This document shows, in pieces, positions 8,475 to 16,726 of a DNA stretch of 64,000 bases. Location: contig CAIPYV010000096.1 of NCBI GenBank assembly GCA_903869365.1, positions 1-64,000 of the forward strand. The letters run 5' to 3'. The position numbers and the translations under genes are program-made. The notes under the pieces are model-generated. The model did not search any database and was not told where the DNA came from. It saw only the letters and a program-made list of their open reading frames with translations. This stretch comes from an uncultured Chlorobiaceae bacterium (GTDB taxonomy: Bacteria > Bacteroidota > Chlorobiia > Chlorobiales > Chlorobiaceae). Each line of letters begins with the position of its first letter. The first letter of the stretch is position 1.

Positions 8475-8539
8475 ACTACAACTGTTTACACACTCTCTTT
8501 CTCCCAAACCTCTTGATCATCGGGAAGCATGGACCTCTT

Positions 8540-9049
8540 TCAGAAAAGCCACAAAGGAACTGCAATGCCAAGAACAGAACACTCCTGAATCGGGCCATAG
8601 TACCGTGAATCAAAGCTGTTCGCCATACCTTCGATCCCTACCAGAAACCCCGATTGCACAACCCCGCAAGCGACATAGTCAGGTAAATTCCTGCCCTCTT
8701 TATCGCACTTCTGTATTCCTCCAAAATCATGACCGGCTACCTTGAATCGTCCGAATCTGGTGCATACAAAGTCACCCCTGAGACCGATAAGAGGCTTCAC
8801 CAGAAACCCATTGTCACGAAGCCAGTGGCGATCCTTTACCATCCGCCTGACCCCTTCAGGAACCTTGAAAACAAGAAGATCGCCACGATGGTAAAACGCC
8901 TTTCTCTCTATCCGGTAAAAGCCTTTCGGCAAGCTGTCGGTATAGTTATACACGCACCAAACTGCGGGAAAAAACCGGCCTACCAACGCAAGCGATGCGA
9001 TGAGGATTGCGGCACCGATCAAAGGGAAAAATCGCCGATAGTTCTGCAT
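8540..9049 (-). CDS. traF: TraF-type S26 conjugative-transfer signal peptidase
   Basis: The 169-aa protein has one N-terminal membrane segment (residues about 8-33) and the catalytic dyad of S26 peptidases: a Ser near residue 39 in DSLPKGFYRI and a Lys near residue 85 in LVKPLIGLRGD, followed by DSRYYGPI. In IncP plasmids TraF cyclises the TrbC pilin; genes of this family also occur in elements that lack pilin genes, as here. It overlaps the preceding gene by 31 nt, consistent with tight co-translation. Downstream is the 234-bp gap holding the candidate oriT, then the relaxase. Confidence 0.88.
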   Translation of the reverse strand: MQNYRRFFPLIGAAILIASLALVGRFFPAVWCVYNYTDSLPKGFYRIERKAFYHRGDLLVFKVPEGVRRMVKDRHWLRDNGFLVKPLIGLRGDFVCTRFGRFKVAGHDFGGIQKCDKEGRNLPDYVACGVVQSGFLVGIEGMANSFDSRYYGPIQECSVLGIAVPLWLF

Positions 9050-9486
9050 TTCAGCACCAGTGAGTTTATTTCCTGATTACTCATATTCCGGCTGGCGAGA
9101 AGTGCATGAAACCGGCAGAAAAACATATCCGGCAACTCCTGCAACGGCACTTTTTTCCTCCGCAGATAATGAACCAGACGAAACAGTTTTCGGACGTTTC
9201 CCCTGGATCTCGCCTCGACCAGAAGCGTTACCGATGGATAAACTCCCGCCACTTTTTCAGATGCATCTCCTTCACCTGTTCTGAAGAGAAACGCTCGGGT
9301 TTTTCGACGCTGCACCGTCATGTATCCGACAAGCGTTCCCGGCGAAAAAAGAGCAATATCTCCCTGCTGTCCCTGTATGGTGGAAACCGGTGAACCGAAA
9401 AAAACCGAGCAGAGAAGTTCGGCTTGGTTTCTCAGTTGAACAGCGGTAAATGTTTGATCCGGAGTCATGTTCATTCCTGCTATCAC
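9019..9486 (-). CDS. DUF2840-like protein of mobilizable element
   Basis: This 155-aa protein has no membrane segment or catalytic motif that I recognise. Its layout, with a central hydrophobic FSPGTLVGYMTV strand, a hydrophobic VTLLVEARSRGNVRKLFRLV segment and a closing Arg/Phe-rich helix, resembles DUF2840 proteins as I recall them. Those characteristically lie between parA and the S26 peptidase gene in integrative mobilizable elements, and this gene has exactly that position. The start overlaps the stop of the upstream RHH gene by 4 nt and its end overlaps traF by 31 nt. Function is unknown. Assignment rests largely on position. Confidence 0.55.
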   Translation of the reverse strand: MIAGMNMTPDQTFTAVQLRNQAELLCSVFFGSPVSTIQGQQGDIALFSPGTLVGYMTVQRRKTRAFLFRTGEGDASEKVAGVYPSVTLLVEARSRGNVRKLFRLVHYLRRKKVPLQELPDMFFCRFHALLASRNMSNQEINSLVLKCRTIGDFSL

Positions 9487-9755
9487 CGGGCAATCCGGGA
9501 TTTATTGTGTTTAGAAAAAAAGTCGTTCAACGCTTCCCCTGTCATGGACTGTATCGTCATTCCCTCCTGGAGTCCGATCATCTTCAATTGCTTGATGACA
9601 TCAGCTTCAAACCACACGGTCAAGGGCTTTTTCCCTGCCCTGCAAGGCGAAACGTATAGGGAAACCGGGTTGAAGCCGGCATCATGGTCATCAGCTTTTG
9701 CAGGTTTCAAATCCTCTTTTCGGAGTGCATCGACAAGACTTCCCTGTTTGCTCAT
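9483..9755 (-). CDS. Small DNA-binding protein (RHH-like) beside ParA
   Basis: The frame is open much further upstream, but those codons lie antiparallel inside parA. The ATG at 9755 is preceded by GAAGGAGATC, a strong ribosome binding site, giving a 90-aa protein. The C-terminal half (PLTVWFEADVIKQLKMIGLQ followed by a helix ending NDFFSKH) has the strand-helix-helix pattern of RHH proteins. The N-terminal half is polar and probably flexible. It starts 19 nt after parA, so it probably acts as the centromere-binding or regulatory partner of ParA (inference). Confidence 0.65.
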   Translation of the reverse strand: MSKQGSLVDALRKEDLKPAKADDHDAGFNPVSLYVSPCRAGKKPLTVWFEADVIKQLKMIGLQEGMTIQSMTGEALNDFFSKHNKSRIAR

Positions 9756-9774
9756 GGCAGGATCTCCTTCTTGA

Positions 9775-10434
9775 TCAGTTGATTCCGAGACGGCTGCATA
9801 GCCATCGAAAAACAGCGAGAATTTCTTCGGCTGCTTTCGATGCCGGTTCGTATTCCAGAACCGATAACCCGACGGTAAGCGAGTGAACAAAAGCTGCTCT
9901 CTGCCCCAGCGTATCAGGCGCCATATCGACACCGTAACCTGTAATGGCAGTTGTTGCTTCGGCGGCCAGAACACCTCTCGATGGCACGCCATTAAGCACC
10001 ACAACAGCCGGTGTCTGTGCCAGAGAAGCGAGATCGACTGAAGTTGCTATCGCCCTTAAATCAAAAACCGATGGCCGACATGGAATAAGCACAAGATCAG
10101 CAGCTCTTGCGGCAGACAACGCCACCGTTTCGGAATGAGGGGCTGTATCAAGAATGACCAGATCGGCACCGTTTTCGCGGGCTGTTTGAAGGATATGCGG
10201 CAGTCTCGATGAATGGGATGAAATAACGACAGGGCTCTCTTTCCGGCGGATATCATGCCAACTCCTGGCACTGGATTGAGGGTCCAGATCGACAATTGCA
10301 CAGTGCAATCCCCTCTGTTCTGCAGCAATGGCCAGATTGACGGCAATCGTTGTTTTTCCTGCCCCGCCCTTCTGGGAGACAACTGCTATTGTTTTCATTT
10401 TCTCGGCTTTGATTTCACTCCTTGAAGCACTCAT
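9775..10434 (-). CDS. parA: ParA-family partition ATPase
   Basis: The 219-aa protein carries the deviant Walker A motif KGGAGKTT (residues about 22-29) and the switch motif DLDPQSSARSW, both diagnostic of ParA/Soj ATPases. A GGAG lies 8 nt ahead of the ATG at 10434; an internal ATG at 10398 is a possible alternative that would remove 12 residues. In mobilizable elements ParA may stabilise the excised circle or assist relaxosome positioning. It forms one operon with the RHH gene downstream and probably the AlpA-like gene 46 bp upstream. Confidence 0.92.
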   Translation of the reverse strand: MSASRSEIKAEKMKTIAVVSQKGGAGKTTIAVNLAIAAEQRGLHCAIVDLDPQSSARSWHDIRRKESPVVISSHSSRLPHILQTARENGADLVILDTAPHSETVALSAARAADLVLIPCRPSVFDLRAIATSVDLASLAQTPAVVVLNGVPSRGVLAAEATTAITGYGVDMAPDTLGQRAAFVHSLTVGLSVLEYEPASKAAEEILAVFRWLCSRLGIN

Positions 10435-10480
10435 AAAAACTCCGTCAATACCTATTGACAGCGATAAAAATGATTCATCA

Positions 10481-10825
10481 CTATTTCACCCGGTATACTG
10501 ATTTTCGCTTGACAAGTTTGTTGATGACCTCCTTTTCCCTCTCGTAATTGGAGCGCACCCTGCTCTGATCGAGCCACTCTTTCAACTTGATTTCAGAGAA
10601 GTAGAGCCTCTTGGTTTTTTTCATGTAGGGAATCTTGTTGCGCTGGACCAGACTATAGATCGTCGGGATCGCGAGACGCAGATACTCGGCGGCTTCAGAA
10701 ACCGTGAGAAGCTTGTCCGGCTTTTCGGATTGTAATGCTCTGGTTATTTCCTGACGTATGATGATGGGGAGAGCATCGATCAAATCATCAATCGACTTAA
10801 ACCGGGGGTTTTCATCATGTCCCAT
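10481..10825 (-). CDS. AlpA/excisionase-like helix-turn-helix protein
   Basis: The ATG at 10825 is chosen because AAAGGA lies 8 nt ahead of it; a further upstream ATG (10870) lacks this. The 114-aa product has an HTH_17-type MerR-like DNA-binding domain: LLTVSEAAEYLRLAIPTIY, then SLVQRNKIPYMKKTKRLYF and KLKEWLDQSR. Such proteins act as excision factors or activate integrase or transfer genes. An N-terminal segment of about 50 residues precedes the domain, and the C-terminus is basic. The gene heads the parA-traF operon. Confidence 0.82.
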   Translation of the reverse strand: MGHDENPRFKSIDDLIDALPIIIRQEITRALQSEKPDKLLTVSEAAEYLRLAIPTIYSLVQRNKIPYMKKTKRLYFSEIKLKEWLDQSRVRSNYEREKEVINKLVKRKSVYRVK

Positions 10826-10871
10826 CGCTGATTCCTTTAAAGATTCTTGAGAGCAACGATGGAAAATCATC

Positions 10872-10914
10872 TAAAAAATTAACCCCGTTCAACCTCCAGA
10901 GGGTAAAACGGGGT
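10872..10914 (-). terminator. Rho-independent terminator after orphan gene
   Basis: On the minus strand ACCCCGTT and AACGGGGT pair (10882-10889 with 10907-10914), with CCTC/GAGG able to extend the stem inside, followed by TTAATTTTTT. It separates the integrase/orphan-gene unit from the AlpA-parA operon. Confidence 0.75.
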
Positions 10915-11047
10915 ACGGTTTATTATGGGTTTTCTGTCATGAGCGCAGGCAGGGGTTGCTGCCGAATGATGAGCATGATATGGGGTGTCTATCCGCAAGC
11001 TCTTCAGATCTTCCGGAATGATGCGAGAGGATGGCGCTTGTTTATCT

Positions 11048-12022
11048 TTACCAGCTTCTTTTGACTGCGGAATGAGTTCTGTACGGCAGCCAATCGAAAA
11101 GACAAATCCGGCTTCGGGATGAAGGCTCACCTTTTGCTTTCGTGAGGATATCCCAGACGGAATTCAAGCTCAACTCCGATTCTCCGCTTTTCGAGCGGTA
11201 CTTGAAGTTGTGGCAGAGCCAGTTACGAAGATGCGTCTGTGAATCGGTGATCTTTCGATGATAATGAAGGCGCCGGAAAACCTCGACCAATCTATTCTGG
11301 TTCCCCATGAAGAGAAGTTTTCGGTCTGACTCATTCCCCAGCAGCAGCAACAGCAAATCTTCCTGCTCCCGGGTGTCGAAAAATTTACTGAGGTCATTAT
11401 ACAACTCATCAAGCTGTTCAGTGGAGAGATGAATCTTCAAGACTGACACGTCATGAACCGGAACCGTTTTTACCCGCACAAGGGCTGGACGAGCCGCCTC
11501 GATGTTTCGAGTGATGAGCGTGTTGTACTCCGGATACAACAACTGAATCCTCTCTGAAAATTTTGACGATGGTGTTCCTGAACGGTAACCTATCTCCTGG
11601 AACAAAAAACCGAGCGCACGCTCAAGGGTCACAAAAACGCCCTGATAGGTTTCATAACCTTCATCTGTGTCGTTTATGAATTCAGCGTTGTACAGTTCGG
11701 ATACCTTTTGTTCGGCAGTCTTGCCAATCAGCATTCTGAAATGCTGCATCTCCCGGCCCCGGTATTCGAGAGGGATAAATTCGTGGCCACTTTGCGCTTT
11801 CTGAAACAATTTCCCGGCTTCAGCATCGACCTCTCTGATCCTCTTCAAAACAAAGGTAATCATGCCATACAGCTCGCAGGGAAAAAGACGTGCGATAAAA
11901 GGAGGCTCACTCTCCGGATCATTGCGATCCTGCTCGCAAAGCAAAAACAGATCGGACGAGCGAACTATGTGGTGACCGATGTATTCCCATTTGTTTACGC
12001 CACTTTTGAAAGTCCCTGTCAT
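11048..12022 (-). CDS. Orphan 324-aa protein of the mobilizable element
   Basis: I do not recognise this family. The protein has no signal peptide or membrane segment. The N-terminal third is rich in Arg/Glu with an aromatic core. The C-terminal part, from SVLKIHLSTEQLDELYNDLS through LFMGNQNRLVEVFRRLHYHR to HLRNWLCHNFKYR, is helical and vaguely resembles the C-terminal helical region of RteC-like regulators of Bacteroides elements; that is only a hint. The last 25 residues (SSRSRICLFDWLPYRTHSAV) look out of register with the rest, and a different frame is open past this stop to 10879, so a frameshift near 11110 is possible. The start lies 13 nt after the integrase stop with AAGG ahead of it. 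Confidence 0.6.
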   Translation of the reverse strand: MTGTFKSGVNKWEYIGHHIVRSSDLFLLCEQDRNDPESEPPFIARLFPCELYGMITFVLKRIREVDAEAGKLFQKAQSGHEFIPLEYRGREMQHFRMLIGKTAEQKVSELYNAEFINDTDEGYETYQGVFVTLERALGFLFQEIGYRSGTPSSKFSERIQLLYPEYNTLITRNIEAARPALVRVKTVPVHDVSVLKIHLSTEQLDELYNDLSKFFDTREQEDLLLLLLGNESDRKLLFMGNQNRLVEVFRRLHYHRKITDSQTHLRNWLCHNFKYRSKSGESELSLNSVWDILTKAKGEPSSRSRICLFDWLPYRTHSAVKRSW

Positions 12023-12035
12023 TTGTACCTTATGC

Positions 12036-13187
12036 CTAGATAGATGGCATCATCGCAATGGTACTGCGTTTAGTGCGAGGATGAATTTTCGCGTATCTTA
12101 TGGTGGTTTTTCGATCCCGGTGTCCGAGAATATCGCCTACAGCGTCAAGGTCTGCCCCCGCGTTCAACAACATCGTTGCACCAGTATGCCTTGCCCAGTG
12201 GGGGGAGATGTCCTTGCATGCCCAACTGAAATGGTTGCGGATTTCATGCGACAGTTCATGCCCATAAAGCTCGAAAGCACGCTGTGCCCAGACTTTCAAC
12301 ATGCCGCCATACCATTTTTTATGTCCCACATTGAATATCTTGTCGTCTGCGTTAAGTTCTCTTCCGAGCCTCTTCTTTGCAAGCTCCCGAGCCTCCCGAA
12401 GATAGATCATACCCTGTTCAGAAACAGGAATAGACTCTATCCGCTGTTTTTTTGCCTGGCGGAAATAGACCTCGAAACCGCCGATGCCATCCGGTCTTAT
12501 ATTCGATTCATTCATATTGACAAGGTCACCGGAGCGAACAGGAACAAAGCAGTTGAACAGAAAAGCAGCTCTGCGCCCAAGATGTCGGTGCGGCGTCTTG
12601 GCCAGAAGCATGATTTCTTCAAAGTAAAGGTATTTAATTTCTCCTTCATGTTCCGGAATCTGAGGAACCAACTTGTTAGGATTATCGACAACATATCCAT
12701 CCTGCTCAGCTTTTGAAATGGCCTGCCGGATTTTGGTCGAATAGGTTCGAGCAGTATTCTGTGCATGTGCGTTGAGAAGATAACCCTGATAAGCCTCCAG
12801 CCACTGATGACTCAGATCTCTGAATCTGATACCATCGGGAGCAAATCGGGCCAGACTCTTAATGGCATCCTTCCAGTTTTGCCGGGTATTTTTATTCAAC
12901 GTTTTATCGGCGAGCTGCCCGCAATAGGAGAGGAAATCACCGCTGTCATACTCTGCCGGTGATATTTTCAAACCGGTGGACAATCCCTTCAGCTCAAGCT
13001 GGCGCTTGGCCATAACATCCTGACAGAATTGAATCGTCTGCCGGTAATTGGCCTTGTCTTTTGGATCTGCAACAATATCCAGAGGCTCATATGAGCGCTT
13101 CCCATTATGATAAATCTCAAGATAGAATGAATGGCAACCTGGCTGCTGCCTGCCAGTCATAACCCGATGTCTTAAAACAAGTCTCAT
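12036..13187 (-). CDS. int: Tyrosine recombinase (phage-type integrase)
   Basis: The frame is open to 13328, but upstream codons start at a TTG inside the tRNA terminator; MRLVLRHRV at 13187 (or the ATG at 13199) is the likely start. The N-terminus (SFYLEIYHNGKRSYEPL) matches the arm-binding domain of Bacteroidota-type integrases. A core-binding SAM-like domain follows, then the catalytic domain with the first Arg in FVPVRSGDLVNMNESN, the box-II motif HWARHTGATMLLNAGADL (HxxR), LGHRD and the nucleophile Tyr in TTIRYAKIHP. All catalytic residues are present, so the enzyme should be active. It lies next to the 3' end of tRNA-Val, the expected target. Confidence 0.93.
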   Translation of the reverse strand: MRLVLRHRVMTGRQQPGCHSFYLEIYHNGKRSYEPLDIVADPKDKANYRQTIQFCQDVMAKRQLELKGLSTGLKISPAEYDSGDFLSYCGQLADKTLNKNTRQNWKDAIKSLARFAPDGIRFRDLSHQWLEAYQGYLLNAHAQNTARTYSTKIRQAISKAEQDGYVVDNPNKLVPQIPEHEGEIKYLYFEEIMLLAKTPHRHLGRRAAFLFNCFVPVRSGDLVNMNESNIRPDGIGGFEVYFRQAKKQRIESIPVSEQGMIYLREARELAKKRLGRELNADDKIFNVGHKKWYGGMLKVWAQRAFELYGHELSHEIRNHFSWACKDISPHWARHTGATMLLNAGADLDAVGDILGHRDRKTTIRYAKIHPRTKRSTIAMMPSI

Positions 13188-13310
13188 AATAGCCCCCATG
13201 AAGTTAGAGGTACGTTTTCGCGTGGCAATGGCGTAACAAAAACAATATAAAAAAGGCTCAACAACGATCAAAAACGATAAAAACGAAGTGATTTCAAGCG
13301 TTTTAAGGGG

Positions 13311-13349
13311 AAAGAAAAAAGCCTGCAAGTTGTTATTTTGCAGGCTTTT
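13311..13349 (-). terminator. Terminator downstream of tRNA-Val
   Basis: AAAAGCCTGCAA (13317-13328) and TTGCAGGCTTTT (13338-13349) form a perfect 12-bp stem; on the minus strand the hairpin is followed by TTTTTTCTTT. It ends the tRNA transcript and insulates the integrase gene. Confidence 0.85.
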
Positions 13350-13359
13350 AAGTGGGTTG

Positions 13360-13433
13360 TGGACGATAGAAGATTCGAACTTCTGACCTCTACAGTGTCA
13401 ATGTAGCGCTCTAACCAACTGAGCTAATCGTCC
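13360..13433 (-). tRNA. tRNA-Val (anticodon GAC)
   Basis: The minus strand folds as a complete cloverleaf of 74 nt: acceptor GGACGAT/ATCGTCC with discriminator A, D arm GCTC-AGTTGGTTA-GAGC, anticodon arm CTACA-TTGACAC-TGTAG with anticodon GAC, a 5-nt variable loop, and T arm AGAAG-TTCGAAT-CTTCT. No CCA is encoded. It lies downstream of clpX, and its 3' end faces the integrase, so it is the probable integration site of the mobilizable element. Confidence 0.95.
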
Positions 13434-13502
13434 TTTTCGAACGGGTCGAAATATAGAATATCATTTATAAAATGCAAAGGGAGTAATCCCCAGTTTTGCA
13501 CT

Positions 13503-14828
13503 TTATGCGGTTTTTTTCTGTTTCCTTGTGCCTGACACATACTCCGGTGCTGCTTTATTCTCTATGGTGTCGGCTGTAATGACGCATTTATGGATAACTT
13601 TCATCGAAGGCAGTTCAAACATGATGTCGATCATTACATTTTCAAGCACGGAGCGCAGTGCCCGAGCCCCTGTTCCTCGCTCAATGGCAATTCCGACAAC
13701 TTTGTCCAGAGCTTCGTCGGTAAACTCAAGCTCTACGCCATCCATTTCAAACAGCTTTTTATACTGCCTGGTAATGGCGTTTTTAGGTTCAACAAGAATG
13801 TTGCGCAATGCTTTTGCATCAAGCATATCAAGGGTGGAAATGACCGGCAGGCGACCGATGAACTCTGGTATCAGCCCATACTCGTGCAGGTCGTCCTGCA
13901 TAACAAGCTTGAGGATTTCAGGATCGTAGCCAGTTTGACCATGCTTAACCTTTGCGCCAAAGCCCATGGACGATTTTGAGACTCTTCGGGCAATCAGGCG
14001 GTCAAGACCTTCAAAAGCACCTCCGCAGATAAAGAGAATGTTCTTGGTGTTGATGTTGATCAACTGCTGCTCGGGGTGCTTACGGCCACCTTTAGGAGGA
14101 ACGCCTACAACGGCACCTTCAAGAATCTTCAAAAGAGCCTGCTGTACACCCTCGCCCGAAACGTCGCGGGTTATGGAGACATTGGCTGATTTGCGGGCAA
14201 TTTTATCAATCTCGTCAACATAGATAATTCCCCGCTCGGCACGCTCAAGATTAAAATCTGAAGCATGAAGCAGGCGGGCAAGAATGGTTTCAACGTCATC
14301 ACCAACGTATCCTGCCTCTGTCAACGATGTGGCATCAACGATAGAAAATGGAACTTCAAGCAGATTGGCGAGCGTCTGGGCCAAAAGAGTTTTTCCGGTA
14401 CCGGTTGGTCCAATAAGAAGAATATTGCTTTTTTCAATCACAACGCCATCGTCATCGTCATCACGCGTCCACTCCTGTGATTCGATCCTTTTGTAATGGT
14501 TATACACCGCTACTGAAAGCGACTTTTTGGCAATCTCCTGACCGACAACATACTGGTCAAGGGAGTCCATAATTGCTTTCGGGCTTACCAGACGTGGCTG
14601 AAACGGCTTCTCTGAAGGTCGCTCGGGCTGCTGTATCGCGCTGAGTTCTTTACGCAGGATTTCATAGGATGTTTTTATGCAACGGTCACAGATAAATGCT
14701 CTCGGACCGGCAACCATACTGGTGGATTCCTGAGCACTTCTGCCGCAGAATGAACAGAAAACCTCATCATTACTGTTCCCGTTGCCACCTCTGGCTTTAC
14801 CTTTTACCGTTTCTCTTTCTCTTGTCAT
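13503..14828 (-). CDS. clpX: ClpX, ATPase subunit of ClpXP protease
   Basis: ClpX unfolds substrates and feeds them to ClpP. The 441-aa protein has the N-terminal zinc-binding domain (FCSFCGRS and FICDRCIK), Walker [13 protein letters not shown], Walker [14 protein letters not shown], the pore loop [11 protein letters not shown] and the sensor/arginine region [14 protein letters not shown]. Length is near the family norm of about 420. The N-terminus ahead of the zinc domain has 22 extra polar residues. No clpP gene is adjacent in the window. It is probably transcribed with the DUF4404 gene 39 bp upstream. Confidence 0.97.
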   Translation of the reverse strand: MTRERETVKGKARGGNGNSNDEVFCSFCGRSAQESTSMVAGPRAFICDRCIKTSYEILRKELSAIQQPERPSEKPFQPRLVSPKAIMDSLDQYVVGQEIAKKSLSVAVYNHYKRIESQEWTRDDDDDGVVIEKSNILLIGPTGTGKTLLAQTLANLLEVPFSIVDATSLTEAGYVGDDVETILARLLHASDFNLERAERGIIYVDEIDKIARKSANVSITRDVSGEGVQQALLKILEGAVVGVPPKGGRKHPEQQLININTKNILFICGGAFEGLDRLIARRVSKSSMGFGAKVKHGQTGYDPEILKLVMQDDLHEYGLIPEFIGRLPVISTLDMLDAKALRNILVEPKNAITRQYKKLFEMDGVELEFTDEALDKVVGIAIERGTGARALRSVLENVMIDIMFELPSMKVIHKCVITADTIENKAAPEYVSGTRKQKKTA

Positions 14829-14867
14829 GAAACTATCGAGCCTTCAATTTGTTAGTAAGGTATTTTC

Positions 14868-15134
14868 TTAAAATCCCATATTGGCCAGACTATCCAGCAC
14901 ATGCTGTATGGTCATACTCAGTTTGGGATGTCCGGTCTCAAAGTGATCAACAGCCTCTTTCATGCGCTCCACAAGTGATTCGTTCTCATGTGCACCTACG
15001 TTTTCAGTAACAAGTTTGCTTATATCCTCTCTGAGGTTCGTTAAAACCGCTACCGTGTTTTTATCAACGGTATCAACCTGTTCGAGCTCCTGATGAAGCT
15101 TTTCGAGAAGCTCCCTGAGTTTTTGCTGTTCCAT
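14868..15134 (-). CDS. DUF4404-family small helical protein
   Basis: This 88-aa protein is almost wholly helical and acidic (QQKLRELLEKLHQELEQVD) and ends with a short hydrophobic motif (HVLDSLANMGF). It matches the general look of DUF4404 proteins, whose function is unknown. Heptad-like Leu spacing suggests a coiled coil. It lies between gltD and clpX on the same strand, 66 bp after gltD and 39 bp before clpX. Confidence 0.7.
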   Translation of the reverse strand: MEQQKLRELLEKLHQELEQVDTVDKNTVAVLTNLREDISKLVTENVGAHENESLVERMKEAVDHFETGHPKLSMTIQHVLDSLANMGF

Positions 15135-15200
15135 AAGCCTGCTTGATTAAAAAGAAATTCATTGATGTACGGGTTATAACGCATAAGTCCCCTCAATCGT

Positions 15201-16676
15201 TTAGGGCAAACTTGTTTCTCCCATCAAAAATCGGTCACACTCGCGCGCAGCGGATCGACCCTCATGAATGGCCCAGACCACAAGACTCTGTCCACGGCGG
15301 GCATCGCCAGCAGCAAAAATTCGGTCACGGTTGGTAAGATATTTTTTGTCTGTAGCCTTGATGTTTGAACGGTCGTCCTGAACAACCTGAAGCTGCTGCA
15401 GAAGATGCTCATCGGGCCCGATAAAGCCCATGGCAAGCAGCACAAGCTCGGCAGGAATAATCTGTTCGGTACCTGCAACCGGCATAGGCAAATATCTTCC
15501 ATCAGCTTTAACCCACTCCACCTTTGAAACTTCAACAGCTTTCAGAGCACCGTTTTCGTCGGCAAGAAACTTTTTGGTCATCATGGAGTATTTTCTCGGA
15601 TCATCACCCTGCACAAGTGTCGCTTCCTCTTGTCCGTAATCGACTTTAAAGGTTTTTGGCCATTCGGGCCAAGGATTATCGAGCTGACGCTCAGAAGGCG
15701 GCTGCGGCATAATCTCGAGCTGTATAACACTTTTGCACCCTTGGCGCAATGAAGTGGCTACACAGTCTGTGCCGGTATCACCACCACCTATAACAACCAC
15801 ATTTTTTCCTTCGGCTGAAAGAACTGGTGCGCTCTCTGTCAGTAACGCTTTGGTGCTTGAACGCAGAAAATCCATAGCAAAGTGGATACCCGGAAATTCG
15901 CGGCCCTCAGCGAAAAGGTCTCGGGGCTTCGTTGCACCTGTACAGAGCACCACTGCATCAAACTCTTCGAGCAGTTTGTCGGCTGGATAATCAATACCAA
16001 CCTCAGTACTTTCCATAAATATGACACCTTCCAGCCTCATCAGATCAATTCGACGTTCGACAACCAGCTTTTTGTCGAGTTTCATGTTTGGAATGCCAAA
16101 CATCATGAGACCCCCGATACGGTCATCTCTCTCGAACACCGTGACACTGTGACCGGCCTTGTTAAGCTGGTCAGCACAGGCAAGCCCTGAAGGGCCAGAA
16201 CCAATAACGGCGACCCTTTTGCCTGTTCTATAGGCAATTGTTTTCGGTTCGACCCAGCCTTTGGCAAACGCATGTTCAATAATCGAGTACTCTATGTTCT
16301 TGATGGTGACCGGAAGCTCAATAATGCCGAGCACGCAGGAACCTTCGCATGGAGCAGGACAGACCCTTCCTGTAAACTCTGGAAAATTATTGGTTTTCAT
16401 CAACCGGTCATAAGCTTCATGCCAGAAACCTTTATAAACGTAGTCATTCCATTCAGGAATAAGATTGTGAATCGGGCAACCGCTTGTCATGCCGCTCAGC
16501 ATAAAGCCGGTATGACAGTAAGGCGTACCGCAATCCATACAGCGAGCACCCTGTTTCTGCAGATCAGCTTCCGCCATCTCCTTATGGAACTCCTGCCAAT
16601 CTTTTATTCTCTCCAGAGGTGCCCTGTCTGCAGGCAACGCTCTCTGGTACTCCATAAAACCTTTAACTTTGCCCAT
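15201..16676 (-). CDS. gltD: Glutamate synthase (NADPH) small subunit
   Basis: GltD passes electrons from NAD(P)H through FAD and iron-sulfur clusters to GltB, for glutamate formation from glutamine and 2-oxoglutarate. The 491-aa protein has the N-terminal cysteine-rich region ([33 protein letters not shown]) that binds two [4Fe-4S] clusters. Two dinucleotide-binding folds follow: [13 protein letters not shown] for FAD and [14 protein letters not shown] for NAD(P)H. The C-terminal [16 protein letters not shown] completes the FAD site. Length is normal for the family. It follows gltB by 50 bp on the same strand, an operon. Confidence 0.96.
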   Translation of the reverse strand: MGKVKGFMEYQRALPADRAPLERIKDWQEFHKEMAEADLQKQGARCMDCGTPYCHTGFMLSGMTSGCPIHNLIPEWNDYVYKGFWHEAYDRLMKTNNFPEFTGRVCPAPCEGSCVLGIIELPVTIKNIEYSIIEHAFAKGWVEPKTIAYRTGKRVAVIGSGPSGLACADQLNKAGHSVTVFERDDRIGGLMMFGIPNMKLDKKLVVERRIDLMRLEGVIFMESTEVGIDYPADKLLEEFDAVVLCTGATKPRDLFAEGREFPGIHFAMDFLRSSTKALLTESAPVLSAEGKNVVVIGGGDTGTDCVATSLRQGCKSVIQLEIMPQPPSERQLDNPWPEWPKTFKVDYGQEEATLVQGDDPRKYSMMTKKFLADENGALKAVEVSKVEWVKADGRYLPMPVAGTEQIIPAELVLLAMGFIGPDEHLLQQLQVVQDDRSNIKATDKKYLTNRDRIFAAGDARRGQSLVVWAIHEGRSAARECDRFLMGETSLP

Positions 16677-16726
16677 ATCAATAGTTTAATCTTTTCTAAA
16701 CAGGGCTGTACGGCCCTTTTTCGATC

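Noticed and set aside
10879-11130. 83-codon minus frame overlapping the end of the orphan gene
   Set aside because: It runs into the terminator stem and has no recognised domain. It could instead be the shifted continuation of the orphan gene, which is noted there.
1-13000. Insertion-sequence transposase in the accessory region
   Set aside because: No DDE transposase motifs or terminal inverted repeats were found.
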